The position numbers and the translations under genes were made by a program. This document shows, piece by piece, positions 35,876 through 44,650 of a stretch of 64,000 nucleotides of DNA (positions are counted from its first letter, which is position 1; every line of letters begins with the position of its first letter). The notes below the pieces were generated by a model. It saw only the letters and a program-made list of their open reading frames with translations, had not been told where the DNA came from and made no database searches. This DNA is from Streptomyces caelestis (GTDB lineage Bacteria; Actinomycetota; Actinomycetes; Streptomycetales; Streptomycetaceae): contig NZ_JACHNE010000001.1 of the NCBI RefSeq assembly GCF_014205255.1, positions 1,116,001 to 1,180,000 on the forward strand. Reading direction: 5' to 3'.

Positions 35876-37450
35876 GTGACCACCGCCACTTCGCCTCCGC
35901 CACCCGACGTCCCCTCGAAGCAGCTCTCAAGGCTGCTCGCCGTCCTCGGGCGCATCGAGCGCCTCGGCAACAAACTCCCCCACCCCTTCTGGCTGTTCGG
36001 TGTGCTCAGCGTCGTCCTGGCGCTGGCCAGCTGGCTTCTGTCGGCCACCGGCGCCTCCGCGCTCAACCCCGCCACCGGCAAGACGGTGGGGGTGCGCAGC
36101 CTCGTCTCGGGCGAGGGGCTGCGGATGATGATCTCCGACGCGGTGACCAACTACGCCACGTTCCCGCCGCTCGGCACGATCCTCGTGGTCATGCTGGGCG
36201 TGGCCGTCGCCGACCGGTCGGGGCTGCTGCCCGCGATGCTGCGGGCGGCCGTCGCCCGGGTTCCGGCCCGGTGGCTGACGTTCACGCTCGCCTTCACGGC
36301 CATGGTCGCGCACGTCGCGTCCGACGCGGCCTACGTGGTGCTGGTGCCGCTGGGCGCGATGGCGTTCCGGGCGGTGGGGCGCAGTCCGATGCTCGGTGCC
36401 GTGGTGGCGTTCGTGTCGGTGTCCGCCGGGTACGACGCGAGCCCGCTCGTCACGCCGACTGACGCGATCCTGGCCGGGCTCACGACGGCCGCCGCGCACA
36501 CGGTGGACCCTTCGTACGTGGTCAGCCCGCTGTCCAACTACTTCTTCTCCGTGGCCTCCTCGGTCCTCCTGGCCCTCGTCGTCACCGTCGTCACGGAGAA
36601 GGTCATCGCCCGGCGGGTGGCGGCGATGCCGGAGGAACCGGAGCCGGGGGACGCTCCCGAGGCCACCGGTGCGGAAGCCGGGGGACTGACACTGCGCCCG
36701 GCGGAGCGCAGGGGCCTGCGCAACGCGGGGCTCGCGCTGCTGGCGTACGCCGCGCCGGTCGTGGCGGCGATGACCCCGGCCGGATCGCCGCTGCGCGGCG
36801 AGGGCGGCAGCATCGTGCAGTCGCCGGTGCTCACCGGCATCGCGGTCGTGCTGGCGGTGGCGTTCCTGATCGTGGGTGCCGTGTACGGGCGCACGGTCGG
36901 GACCGTGACGACGGGCCGGGACATCCCCGACCAGATGGCGAAGGGCCTGCGCGAGATGGCGCCGATCCTGGTGCTGTTCTTCGCGATCTCCCAGTTCCTG
37001 GCGTACTTCAAGTGGACCGGCGTCGGCGAGGTCCTGGCGATCCGGGGCGCCGGCCTGCTGAAGTCGGCGGGCATCACGGGCCCGGTCGCGTTCCTCGGCG
37101 TCCTGCTCGTCTGCACGGTCATCAACCTGCTCGTCACCAGCGGCTCCGCGCAGTGGGCCCTGGTCTCCCCGGTGTTCGTGCCGATGTTCATGCTGCTCGA
37201 CATCCCGCCCGAGGTGACCCAGGCGGTGTACCGCATCGCCGACTCGTGCACCAACGCGGCGACCCCGATGAGCGCGTACTTCGTGATGACCCTGGGCGTC
37301 GTCCAGCGCTACCGGCGCTCGGCCGGGATCGGCACGCTGCTGTCGCTGACCCTGCCCCTGTGCCTGGTCATGCTGGCGGCCTGGACGCTGCTGTTCTACG
37401 CCTGGTGGGCGCTGGGCATACCTCTGGGGCCCGGGGTGCCCGTCCGCTGA
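35876..37450 (+). CDS. AbgT family transporter
   Basis: A 524-residue membrane protein of the AbgT family (p-aminobenzoyl-glutamate uptake in E. coli; some members export sulfonamides). Marks are RIERLGNKLPHPFWLFGVLS at residue 25, MVAHVASDAAYVVLVPLGAM, SAGYDASPLVTPTDAILAG, and the second-half TSGSAQWALVSPVFVPM and ADSCTNAATPMSAYF. It is followed 38 bases later by an M20 peptidase that would cleave the imported compound. GTG 35876 is the only in-frame start fitting the family; ggagg is rather far upstream (15 bases). Confidence 0.92.
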   Translation: MTTATSPPPPDVPSKQLSRLLAVLGRIERLGNKLPHPFWLFGVLSVVLALASWLLSATGASALNPATGKTVGVRSLVSGEGLRMMISDAVTNYATFPPLGTILVVMLGVAVADRSGLLPAMLRAAVARVPARWLTFTLAFTAMVAHVASDAAYVVLVPLGAMAFRAVGRSPMLGAVVAFVSVSAGYDASPLVTPTDAILAGLTTAAAHTVDPSYVVSPLSNYFFSVASSVLLALVVTVVTEKVIARRVAAMPEEPEPGDAPEATGAEAGGLTLRPAERRGLRNAGLALLAYAAPVVAAMTPAGSPLRGEGGSIVQSPVLTGIAVVLAVAFLIVGAVYGRTVGTVTTGRDIPDQMAKGLREMAPILVLFFAISQFLAYFKWTGVGEVLAIRGAGLLKSAGITGPVAFLGVLLVCTVINLLVTSGSAQWALVSPVFVPMFMLLDIPPEVTQAVYRIADSCTNAATPMSAYFVMTLGVVQRYRRSAGIGTLLSLTLPLCLVMLAAWTLLFYAWWALGIPLGPGVPVR

Positions 37451-37488
37451 CCGCCCGGCCGCTTCCGTACGTACGAGGAGGACCGCCC

Positions 37489-38643
37489 ATGTCCCTGACC
37501 CGTGTCGAGTCGCTGGCCCGGCAAGCCCTGCCGGAGATGACCGGTGATCTGCGGAGGCTGGTGGAGCTGGAGACACCCAGCGACGACAAGGAGTTGCTGA
37601 CCGCGGGGCTCGCCGCCGTCGAGAGCTGGACACACCACCGGCTCGGCCCGCCGGACGGGTCGCGGCGCTACGACGGCGGTCCGCACGGCGACATGCTGGA
37701 GCTGCTGTACCGGGGCACATCGCCGGCGGTGGTGCTGGTCCTGTGCCACTACGACACGGTGTGGCCGGCCGGCACCCTCGCCGAGTGGCCCTTCCGGGTG
37801 AGCGAGGACGGGCGGGCCACCGGACCGGGCGCGTTCGACATGAAGTGCGGCCTGGTGCAGGCGGTGTGGGCGCTGCGCCTGCTGCGGGAACTGGACCTGC
37901 CGCGCGCGTCGGTGCGGCTGTTCCTGAACGGTGACGAGGAGATCGGCAGCCCCGCCTCCCGGCCGCACATCGAGCGGCTGAGCGAGGGCGCGGCGGCCAC
38001 GCTCGTGTGCGAGGCGTCGGCCGGGCCGGAGGGGGCGGTGAAGACCTCCCGCAAGGGCGTCGGCCTCTTCGAGGTGACGGTGGAGGGTGTGGAGGCACAC
38101 GCGGGCCTCGATCCGGACCGGGGCGCCAGCGCCGTCCACGCCCTCGCCGAACTGGTCACCCGCGTCGCCGGGCTGGGCTCCCGGGAGCGGGGCACGACGG
38201 TCAACGTCGGGCTGATCAGCGGCGGCACGGGCCGCAACGTCGTCGCCGGCCGGGCGAGCTGCGGCATCGACGTACGGATCCCCGATCCCGCGGAAGCGTC
38301 CCGCATCGACGCCGCTCTGGCGTCCCTGGCACCCTCCGACCCCCGGGTCCGGGTCTCGGTCACCGGCGGCTGGAACCGTCCCCCGATGGTGCCGACACCC
38401 GTCTCCCGGCTCCTGTTCAAGCAGGCGCACGCGGCGGCGGAGGAGCTGGGCCGGCCCCTGCCGGAGACGGCCGTCGGCGGGGCGAGCGACGGCAACTTCG
38501 TCTCCGCGCTCGGCCGTCCCGTCCTCGACGGCCTGGGCGCGGTGGGCGACGGCGCCCACGCACGCCACGAGCACGTCCTGCTGGACCACGTCCCGCCGCG
38601 CACGGCGCTGCTGGCGGGGCTGCTCGTGGCGGGGGCGGTGTAG
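37489..38643 (+). CDS. M20 family carboxypeptidase (glutamate carboxypeptidase-like)
   Basis: A 384-residue zinc peptidase closest in pattern to the carboxypeptidase G2 group, which removes C-terminal glutamate from folate-like compounds. Ligand motifs are VLCHYDTVWPAGTLAEWPF, GPGAFDMKCGLVQ, FLNGDEEIGSPASRPHIE and the final His in HARHEHVL. The dimer segment VEAHAGLDPDRGASAVHALA is intact. There is no signal peptide. ATG 37489 follows gaggagg at 6-7 bases. Its place behind AbgT strongly suggests hydrolysis of p-aminobenzoyl-glutamate or similar acyl-amino acids. Confidence 0.9.
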   Translation: MSLTRVESLARQALPEMTGDLRRLVELETPSDDKELLTAGLAAVESWTHHRLGPPDGSRRYDGGPHGDMLELLYRGTSPAVVLVLCHYDTVWPAGTLAEWPFRVSEDGRATGPGAFDMKCGLVQAVWALRLLRELDLPRASVRLFLNGDEEIGSPASRPHIERLSEGAAATLVCEASAGPEGAVKTSRKGVGLFEVTVEGVEAHAGLDPDRGASAVHALAELVTRVAGLGSRERGTTVNVGLISGGTGRNVVAGRASCGIDVRIPDPAEASRIDAALASLAPSDPRVRVSVTGGWNRPPMVPTPVSRLLFKQAHAAAEELGRPLPETAVGGASDGNFVSALGRPVLDGLGAVGDGAHARHEHVLLDHVPPRTALLAGLLVAGAV

Positions 38644-38743
38644 CCGGGTCGGCCGGGGGGTAGCCGCGGAACGGCCGGGGCGGTGTGGCCGCGACGCCTC
38701 CCCGACCTCTGGACGCCCTCACGCGGGCTCGCCTAGGGTGCGC

Positions 38744-38759
38744 TGGCAAGCGCTTTCTA
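38744..38759. promoter_or_regulatory. LacI-type operator upstream of GH115
   Basis: TGGCAAGCGCTTTCTAG contains the symmetric core AAGCGCTT (38748-38755), the CG-centred type bound by LacI-family sugar repressors. It lies about 95 bases before the GH115 start, which suits repression by a sugar-responsive LacI protein. No such regulator is in the window. Confidence 0.5.
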
Positions 38760-38850
38760 GCCTGCTCACGCCAATCCCTCCTGCGCGCAGCCCCGCCGAC
38801 GGCCCCGGACGAGGAACCGACGCGGGTCTGACGCGGAAAGGCAGTGCCCC

Positions 38851-41784
38851 GTGCCACACAGATCTTCATCTCCTCCGTCGGTGACCCGCAAGTCGTTCTT
38901 ACAGGGAATGGCCGCCGTCGGCGCCGCCCCCCTGCTCCCCGCCGCCGTACTCCCCGCCGGCACCGCCGAAGCCGCCGCCTCGGCCCGGCCGGACTTCCCG
39001 CTGCTCCGGAACGGCACCCCCGCGGACGTGTTCGTCGACGCGGCGGACGACCCCGCCGTGCTCCGCGCGGCCGGTGACCTCGTGGCGGACGTGGAGCGAG
39101 TCGGCGGCGTCAGGCCACGGCTGCTGCACACCGTGCCCCAGCGGGCCGAACTCCTGGTCGTGGTGGGGACGATCGGCGCCAGCCCGGTGATCGACCGGCT
39201 CGTCCGGCACGGACGCCTGGACGCCTCCCGGGTCAAGGGCCGCTGGGAGGCGTCCGTCACGCAGGTCGTGGACCGTCCGCTGCCCGGCGTGGACCGCGCC
39301 CTGGTCATCGCGGGCAGCGACCGGCGCGGCACCGTCTACGGCATCTACGACACCTCGGAACGCATCGGCGTCTCGCCCTGGTACTGGTGGGCCGACGTCC
39401 CGGTGGTCCGCCGCGACACGGTGACGGTCCCGGCAGGCCCCTTCGTACGCCAGGAGCCCGCCGTCCGCTACCGCGGCATCTTCATCAACGACGAACAGAA
39501 CCTCACCACCTGGTCCCACCGCACCCAGGAGCCGGACAAGAACATCGGCCCCCGCACCTACGAGCGGGTCTTCGAGCTGCTGCTCCGCCTCAAGGCCAAC
39601 TACCTGTGGCCCGCGATGCACCCGTACTCCGACTTCTTCAACAAGCACCGCGAGAATCCCGAACTGGCCGACCGCTACGGCATCGTGGTCGGCTCCAGCC
39701 ACCCCGAGGCCATGCTGCGCAACGGCGTGCACGAGTGGGAGCCGTGGGCCGAGGAGCACCGCAACCCCGACGGAACCCTGCCGCTCTACGACTACACGGT
39801 GAACCCGGCCGTCATCTCCGACTACTGGCGGGCGCGGGCCCGGCAGAACGCCGGCTACGAGAGCAGCTGGACGATCGGCATGCGCGGCCTGCACGACTCC
39901 GCGCTGGAGACGAAGTACGCCACCACGATCCCGGAGAAGGTCGCGGTGATGAACGACATCATCGCCGACCAGCGCCGCATCCTGGCCGAGGAGGTGGGCG
40001 AGGCAGCCACGCCGCAGATCTTCATCCCGTACAAGGAGGTCCTGGAGCTGTACAACGCGGGCGTCCAGGTCCCCGACGACGTCACGCTGATCTGGCCGGA
40101 CGACAACCACGGCAACATGCGCCAGCTCCCGAACGAGACGGAGCGCCACCGCTCCGGCGGCAACGGCATCTACTACCACCTCTCCTACTGGGGCCGCCCC
40201 AGGAGCTATCTGTGGCTGGACACCACGCAGTTGAGCAAGGTGTGGCAGGAGCTGCGCCGGGTCCACGACCACCGGGCCGACCGGATGTGGATCTTCAACG
40301 TCGGTGACATCAAGTCGATCGAGACGGGCCTGTCCTTCTGCCTGGACATGGCGTGGGACGTGGACCGCTGGGGCCCGGACGACGTCGAGGACTTCCTGGT
40401 GGAATGGGCGGGGCGCCAGTTCGGCCGGCGCCACGGCTCGGAGATCGCCGCCATCCGCACGGAGTACTACCGCCTGGCGGCGGAGCGGCGCCCGGAGTTC
40501 ATCGACAAGGCGATCTTCTCCACAGTGCACCACGGCGACGAGGCAGGCCGCCGGCTGGCCGCCTACGAGGAGTTGCTGGACCGGGTGCGCAAGCTGGGCG
40601 CGAAACTGCCCGAGCCGTACCGCGACGCCTTCTACGAGCTGGTCGAATACCCGGTGCACGGCGCCTACTTGATGAACCTGAAGTACTACTGGGCGGACCG
40701 GAACGCGCTCGCTGTCCGTCAGGGACGCGGCGCGGGCACCAACCGCTTCGCGGACTTGGCCGAGGCCGCGCACGCCGAGGAGCAAGCGATCACCCGCCGC
40801 TACAACTCGGAGATCGCGGGCGGCAAATGGGACGGCATCGTCAACCCCTACCCCTCCCAGATCCCGAAGGCTCCCGGCCGTCCGGCCGTCACGCGGGTGC
40901 CCCGCCAGGAGACCTCGGGCCTGGGGCTGGCCGCCGAGGGCAACGAAACGGCAGCGAGCCGCCCGCTCTCCTTCTCCTCCTACACCCGCGACCGCCGCTT
41001 CGTGGACGTCTTCAACACGGGTTTCCTCCCCCTTGAGTGGCAGGCCGAGCCGAGCCACCCGTGGATCCGGCTGAGCACGTCGGGCGGCGAACTCACCGAC
41101 CAGACCCGGATATGGGTGGAGATCGACTGGCCGCGGGCACCGGAGGGCACCCACCACCCCATGCTCACCTTCACCGGCGCCGGCACGACGGCCGAGGTGC
41201 CCCTGCGGGTGGTCAACGACGGGGAACGGGCCCGGCAGCGCGCCCGCGGTTTCGTCGAGGCCCACGGCTACGTGTCGATCGACGCCGCGCACTTCGACCG
41301 CCGGGTGGCGCGCGGCGGGGCCCGGTGGCGGGTCGTACGCGGCCTGGGACGCCGTACGGCCGCCGTCGAGGCGGTCCCGACGACCGCACCGCCGATCACC
41401 GAGGACCTGCCCACCCGGTCACCGGAGCTGCGCTACCGGGTGCGCTTCACCAGCACCGGCACCTTCCCGGTGACCGTCTTCCGGCTGCCCTCCCTCGACG
41501 AGCGGGGTAAGCGCCGACTGGCGATCGCCCTCGACGACCAGCCGCCGACGGTCCTGTCCGGCCAGGCGATCGCCACCGGCAACCGGGGTGACGCCTGGGC
41601 CCGCAACGTCGAGGAGGGCATCGAGAAGCTGACGGCCCGGGTGACCGTGACAGAGCCGGGTGAACACGTCCTGCGGCTGTTCATGGTGGATCCGGCGATG
41701 GCGGTGGACCAGATCGTCATCGACACCGGTGGGCTGCCGGTGAGTTATCTGGCGCCGCCCGAGAGTTACCAGAAACCCGAGTGA
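38851..41784 (+). CDS. GH115 xylan alpha-1,2-glucuronidase, secreted
   Basis: A 977-residue secreted glycoside hydrolase family 115 enzyme, which removes (4-O-methyl)glucuronic acid side groups from xylan. Family hallmarks are RGTVYGIYDTSERIGVSPWY at residue 155, VRYRGIFINDEQNLTTW and LRLKANYLWPAMHPYSDFFN. Also seen are YGIVVGSSHPEAMLRN, LIWPDDNHGNMRQLPN and MWIFNVGDIKSIETGLSFCL. A C-terminal beta domain follows from about residue 700. The export signal contains TRKSFLQGM, close to a twin-arginine motif but with RK. GTG 38851 follows ggaaagg. Leu17 is encoded by TTA (38899-38901), so translation probably depends on the bldA tRNA. Confidence 0.92.
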   Translation: MPHRSSSPPSVTRKSFLQGMAAVGAAPLLPAAVLPAGTAEAAASARPDFPLLRNGTPADVFVDAADDPAVLRAAGDLVADVERVGGVRPRLLHTVPQRAELLVVVGTIGASPVIDRLVRHGRLDASRVKGRWEASVTQVVDRPLPGVDRALVIAGSDRRGTVYGIYDTSERIGVSPWYWWADVPVVRRDTVTVPAGPFVRQEPAVRYRGIFINDEQNLTTWSHRTQEPDKNIGPRTYERVFELLLRLKANYLWPAMHPYSDFFNKHRENPELADRYGIVVGSSHPEAMLRNGVHEWEPWAEEHRNPDGTLPLYDYTVNPAVISDYWRARARQNAGYESSWTIGMRGLHDSALETKYATTIPEKVAVMNDIIADQRRILAEEVGEAATPQIFIPYKEVLELYNAGVQVPDDVTLIWPDDNHGNMRQLPNETERHRSGGNGIYYHLSYWGRPRSYLWLDTTQLSKVWQELRRVHDHRADRMWIFNVGDIKSIETGLSFCLDMAWDVDRWGPDDVEDFLVEWAGRQFGRRHGSEIAAIRTEYYRLAAERRPEFIDKAIFSTVHHGDEAGRRLAAYEELLDRVRKLGAKLPEPYRDAFYELVEYPVHGAYLMNLKYYWADRNALAVRQGRGAGTNRFADLAEAAHAEEQAITRRYNSEIAGGKWDGIVNPYPSQIPKAPGRPAVTRVPRQETSGLGLAAEGNETAASRPLSFSSYTRDRRFVDVFNTGFLPLEWQAEPSHPWIRLSTSGGELTDQTRIWVEIDWPRAPEGTHHPMLTFTGAGTTAEVPLRVVNDGERARQRARGFVEAHGYVSIDAAHFDRRVARGGARWRVVRGLGRRTAAVEAVPTTAPPITEDLPTRSPELRYRVRFTSTGTFPVTVFRLPSLDERGKRRLAIALDDQPPTVLSGQAIATGNRGDAWARNVEEGIEKLTARVTVTEPGEHVLRLFMVDPAMAVDQIVIDTGGLPVSYLAPPESYQKPE

Positions 41785-41810
41785 CGGAAGAAAACCACCT
41801 GCTGCACGGC

Positions 41811-41849
41811 GTGCACCGGAAGTGACTCACCCAGCGCTTCCGTGTGCAC
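41811..41849 (+). terminator. Imperfect hairpin after GH115
   Basis: GTGCACCGGAAG pairs with CTTCCGTGTGCAC across a 14-base loop, 26 bases after the GH115 stop. It is a likely terminator separating GH115 from the terpene locus. Confidence 0.6.
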
Positions 41850-41977
41850 CCGTGCGCCCCCCTGGAGAAAGGGTTCACCACGTCGGCGACCAGCTTGGAC
41901 CGGGCAGGACATGGTGCAAGCGCCAAAGCGGTGAAACATCACCGTATTCGCTGGTCGTCTGAGGCAGGTGGTATTCG

Positions 41978-43441
41978 ATGAACGGCTGCGTTCCCGAACC
42001 GGAACAGGCATGGACGGTTGGTACTGCACCCGGCATATTCCCATCCATCAGCCACGGTATCGCCTTGTTCCGTCGGCCTCTGGAGTTTCTGAATTCCCTT
42101 CCCGCGCGGGGCGATCTGGTCGAGATACGTCTGGGCCCCCAGCGCGCCTGGATGGTGTGCCACCCGGAGCTGGTCCACCGGATGCTCCGGGACAGCCGCA
42201 CGTTCGACAAGGGCGGGCCGCAGTACGAGAGGCTGCGGGCGCTGATGGGCGGCGGCGTGGTCACCTGCCCGCACGCGGAGCACCGGCGTCAGCGCAGGAT
42301 GCTGCAACCCACCTTCCGCCCGTCCAGCGTCGCCGGGCACACGCGCATGATGGCCGAGGAGACCGAGTCGCTGTGCGGTGACTGGCGCGGTGGGCAGCAG
42401 GTCGACGTCAGTGCCGCCATGCTGGGCCTGACGACCCGGCTGATCAGCCGGGTCCTGCTGTCCGACTCGCTCGGCCCCGCCGCGGCCGAGGAGGTCCGGC
42501 ACTGCCTCGCCGCCATCGTCCGCGGGCTGTTCGTCCGCACGGTCGTACCGGTGGACGCCCTGTTCCGTCTTCCCACGCCGGCGAACCACCGCTACCGGCG
42601 TGCGGTGGAGCGGGTTCGCGAGCTCGTCGACGCGGCCGTCGCCGAGCGCCGCCGGGGCGCTCCCCGCGACGATCTGCTGGGCCTGCTGCTGAGGGCGGCG
42701 GACGCCGAGGACGGCGAGACCCCGGTCACGGACCAGGAGGTCCACGACCAGCTGGTGTCGCTCCTGCTCACCGGTTCCGAGAGCCCTTCGATGTGCCTGG
42801 CCTCCACCTTCAGTCTGCTGGCCCAGCACCCGGAGGTGGAGCGGCGGCTGCACGCCGAGGTCGACTCCGTCCTCGCCGGACGGCTGCCGGACGCCGACGA
42901 TCTGCCGCGTCTGGTCTACACCCGGTCGGTCGTCACCGAGACGCTGCGCCACTCCCCGCCCGGCTGGCTCTTCACACGGGTCACGACCCGGGAGACGGAG
43001 TTCGCCGGGTGCCGTCTGCCGCGGGGGGCCACGATCTTGTACAGCCCCTATCTCCTGCACCACAACGCGGCGTCGTTCCCCGAGCCCGGCCGCTTCCTGC
43101 CCGAGCGCTGGCTGGAGTCAGAGGACGCCGCCGGTCCGCACGGGGCGCTGATCCCGTTCGCCGCGGGCAGCCGCAAGTGCATCGGCGACCTGTTCTCGAT
43201 GGCCGAGATGACGGTGGCCCTCGCGACCATCGCCGGCCGCTGGCGTCTGCGTCATCCGGCCGGGCGCGTCGCACCACCGCGGCCCGGGGCGACGCTGGGA
43301 CCGAGGTCCCTGACGATGATCTGCGAACCACGGCCGGACGCACCGGGCGACCCGGGCGGCACGCAGCCGCGTGCCGTTGCCCTCGCCCCCTCAGCCGCGG
43401 CCGTGGCATCCGACGCGGAGAAGAACGGGGAGGGACGGTGA
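41978..43441 (+). CDS. Cytochrome P450 of the terpene locus
   Basis: A 487-residue P450. Heme motif FAAGSRKCIGD with the axial Cys401. ExxR is ETLR in VVTETLRHSPPGWLFTR. The I-helix reads LLLTGSESPSM, with Glu-Ser in place of the usual acid-Thr pair. Closest resemblance by pattern is to the long bacterial P450s that oxidise sesquiterpenes next to their synthase (CYP170-like). The C-terminal 40 residues are a loose Ala/Pro-rich tail. It ends by overlapping the synthase start (GTGA at 43438-43441), so the two are co-translated and the substrate is very probably the synthase product. Confidence 0.92.
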   Translation: MNGCVPEPEQAWTVGTAPGIFPSISHGIALFRRPLEFLNSLPARGDLVEIRLGPQRAWMVCHPELVHRMLRDSRTFDKGGPQYERLRALMGGGVVTCPHAEHRRQRRMLQPTFRPSSVAGHTRMMAEETESLCGDWRGGQQVDVSAAMLGLTTRLISRVLLSDSLGPAAAEEVRHCLAAIVRGLFVRTVVPVDALFRLPTPANHRYRRAVERVRELVDAAVAERRRGAPRDDLLGLLLRAADAEDGETPVTDQEVHDQLVSLLLTGSESPSMCLASTFSLLAQHPEVERRLHAEVDSVLAGRLPDADDLPRLVYTRSVVTETLRHSPPGWLFTRVTTRETEFAGCRLPRGATILYSPYLLHHNAASFPEPGRFLPERWLESEDAAGPHGALIPFAAGSRKCIGDLFSMAEMTVALATIAGRWRLRHPAGRVAPPRPGATLGPRSLTMICEPRPDAPGDPGGTQPRAVALAPSAAAVASDAEKNGEGR

Positions 43442-44451
43442 CAACGGTGTCCACCACACATGAGGAAATCGCACCCGTCACACAGGCCGGAATCGGAGCT
43501 TCCAACTTAGTGGAGCTGATCGACGCCCATCTCTACATGCCCTTCCCGTTCCGGCGGCATCCCCACGAGGCCGCGGCGGCGGCCGGTGTCGACCACTGGC
43601 TGAGCATGACCGGTCTCGGCGACGAACCGGGGGTCGCGGCGATGATCTCCCGCACCCGCCCCGCCGAGCTCGCGTCCTACAACAGCCCGGACGTCGACCC
43701 CGGCATTCTCCACCTCGTGGCCCTCCAGATCGCCTATCAGTTCGTCTTCGACGACCGTGCCGAGGAGGTCGGCCGGCACCGGCCGGGCCAGCTGCTGCCC
43801 ATGCTGTGCGAGAGCATCGCGATCCTGCGGGACGGCGCTCCCGCCGGCACCCCCCTGGGAGCGGCTCTGTCCGACCTCTACCGGCAGGTCCGTGAACGGT
43901 GCACCCCGGCGCAGGCCGAGCGCTGGGCGTGGAAGAGCCGGGAGTACGTGCACGGGCTGCTGTACGAAGCGGTGGCCCAGACCCATCCCTCCCCCCTACG
44001 GCCGGGGCTCTGCACCTCGATACGTTCTCTCACCGCGGGCGTCGAGCCCTTCCACCCGCTGTACGAGGCCGCGCAGCCGTGCGAGCTGACCCCCGAGGAG
44101 CTCCAGCACCCGCTCATGGGGCGGCTGAGCCGGCTGTCGGCCGACGCGGCGGTGTGGATCCCGGACCTCTTCTCCACGGTCAAGGAGCAACGGGCCGGCG
44201 AAATGATCAACCTGGCCCTCGCCTACCAGCGGGCCCACGAGTGCTCCCTGCCGACGGCCGTCACCCTGGCCATCCGGCAGATCAACCGCACCATCCGCGA
44301 GTTCGAGAAGCTCTACGAGGAGATCCGACCGGAATTGAGCCCTTCGGGCGTCGGCTATGTGGAAGGCATGGCCGGCTGGATCCGCGGCTGCTACTACTGG
44401 TCCCGCACCGTGCCGCGGTACGCGGACGCGGGGACGGCCCCGGCCGTGTAG
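43438..44451 (+). CDS. Class I terpene synthase
   Basis: A 337-residue terpene cyclase, which ionises a prenyl diphosphate with Mg2+ and cyclises it. The aspartate-rich motif is FVFDDRAEE (Asp105, Asp106, Glu109). The second metal motif reads PDLFSTVKE (242-250), with Pro242 where Asn or Asp normally sits; Ser246 and Glu250 are kept. The Arg sensor lies in TSIRSLTAG and the closing RY pair is Arg327-Tyr328. Residue 24 is a TTA leucine (43507-43509), marking bldA control. Product cannot be predicted. It is an operon with the preceding P450. Confidence 0.92.
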   Translation: MTTVSTTHEEIAPVTQAGIGASNLVELIDAHLYMPFPFRRHPHEAAAAAGVDHWLSMTGLGDEPGVAAMISRTRPAELASYNSPDVDPGILHLVALQIAYQFVFDDRAEEVGRHRPGQLLPMLCESIAILRDGAPAGTPLGAALSDLYRQVRERCTPAQAERWAWKSREYVHGLLYEAVAQTHPSPLRPGLCTSIRSLTAGVEPFHPLYEAAQPCELTPEELQHPLMGRLSRLSADAAVWIPDLFSTVKEQRAGEMINLALAYQRAHECSLPTAVTLAIRQINRTIREFEKLYEEIRPELSPSGVGYVEGMAGWIRGCYYWSRTVPRYADAGTAPAV

Positions 44452-44650
44452 TGGGGGCTCCCGTCTTCGGGCTGGGCGAAAGGCGCCCATCCGGGCCACG
44501 GTACCCGCGGGATCCACGCTTCACTCCGCAAGAGCATGTCATTCACCCTTCTTCGTCGTGCTCGCTCCGGAATCCGGTCATGGCGCACCACGGAAGGCAT
44601 ACGCTCTGCGCTGCCTCCCGATGGCCGAACGACAGGAAGCGGTACGGCAC

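Noticed and set aside
38881..38960. Classical Tat signal in GH115
   Set aside because: The motif reads TRKSFLQ with RK rather than RR; export by Tat is possible but not supported enough to call.
38899..41292. Open frame opposite GH115
   Set aside because: Shadow frame; the GH115 signatures are all on the plus strand.
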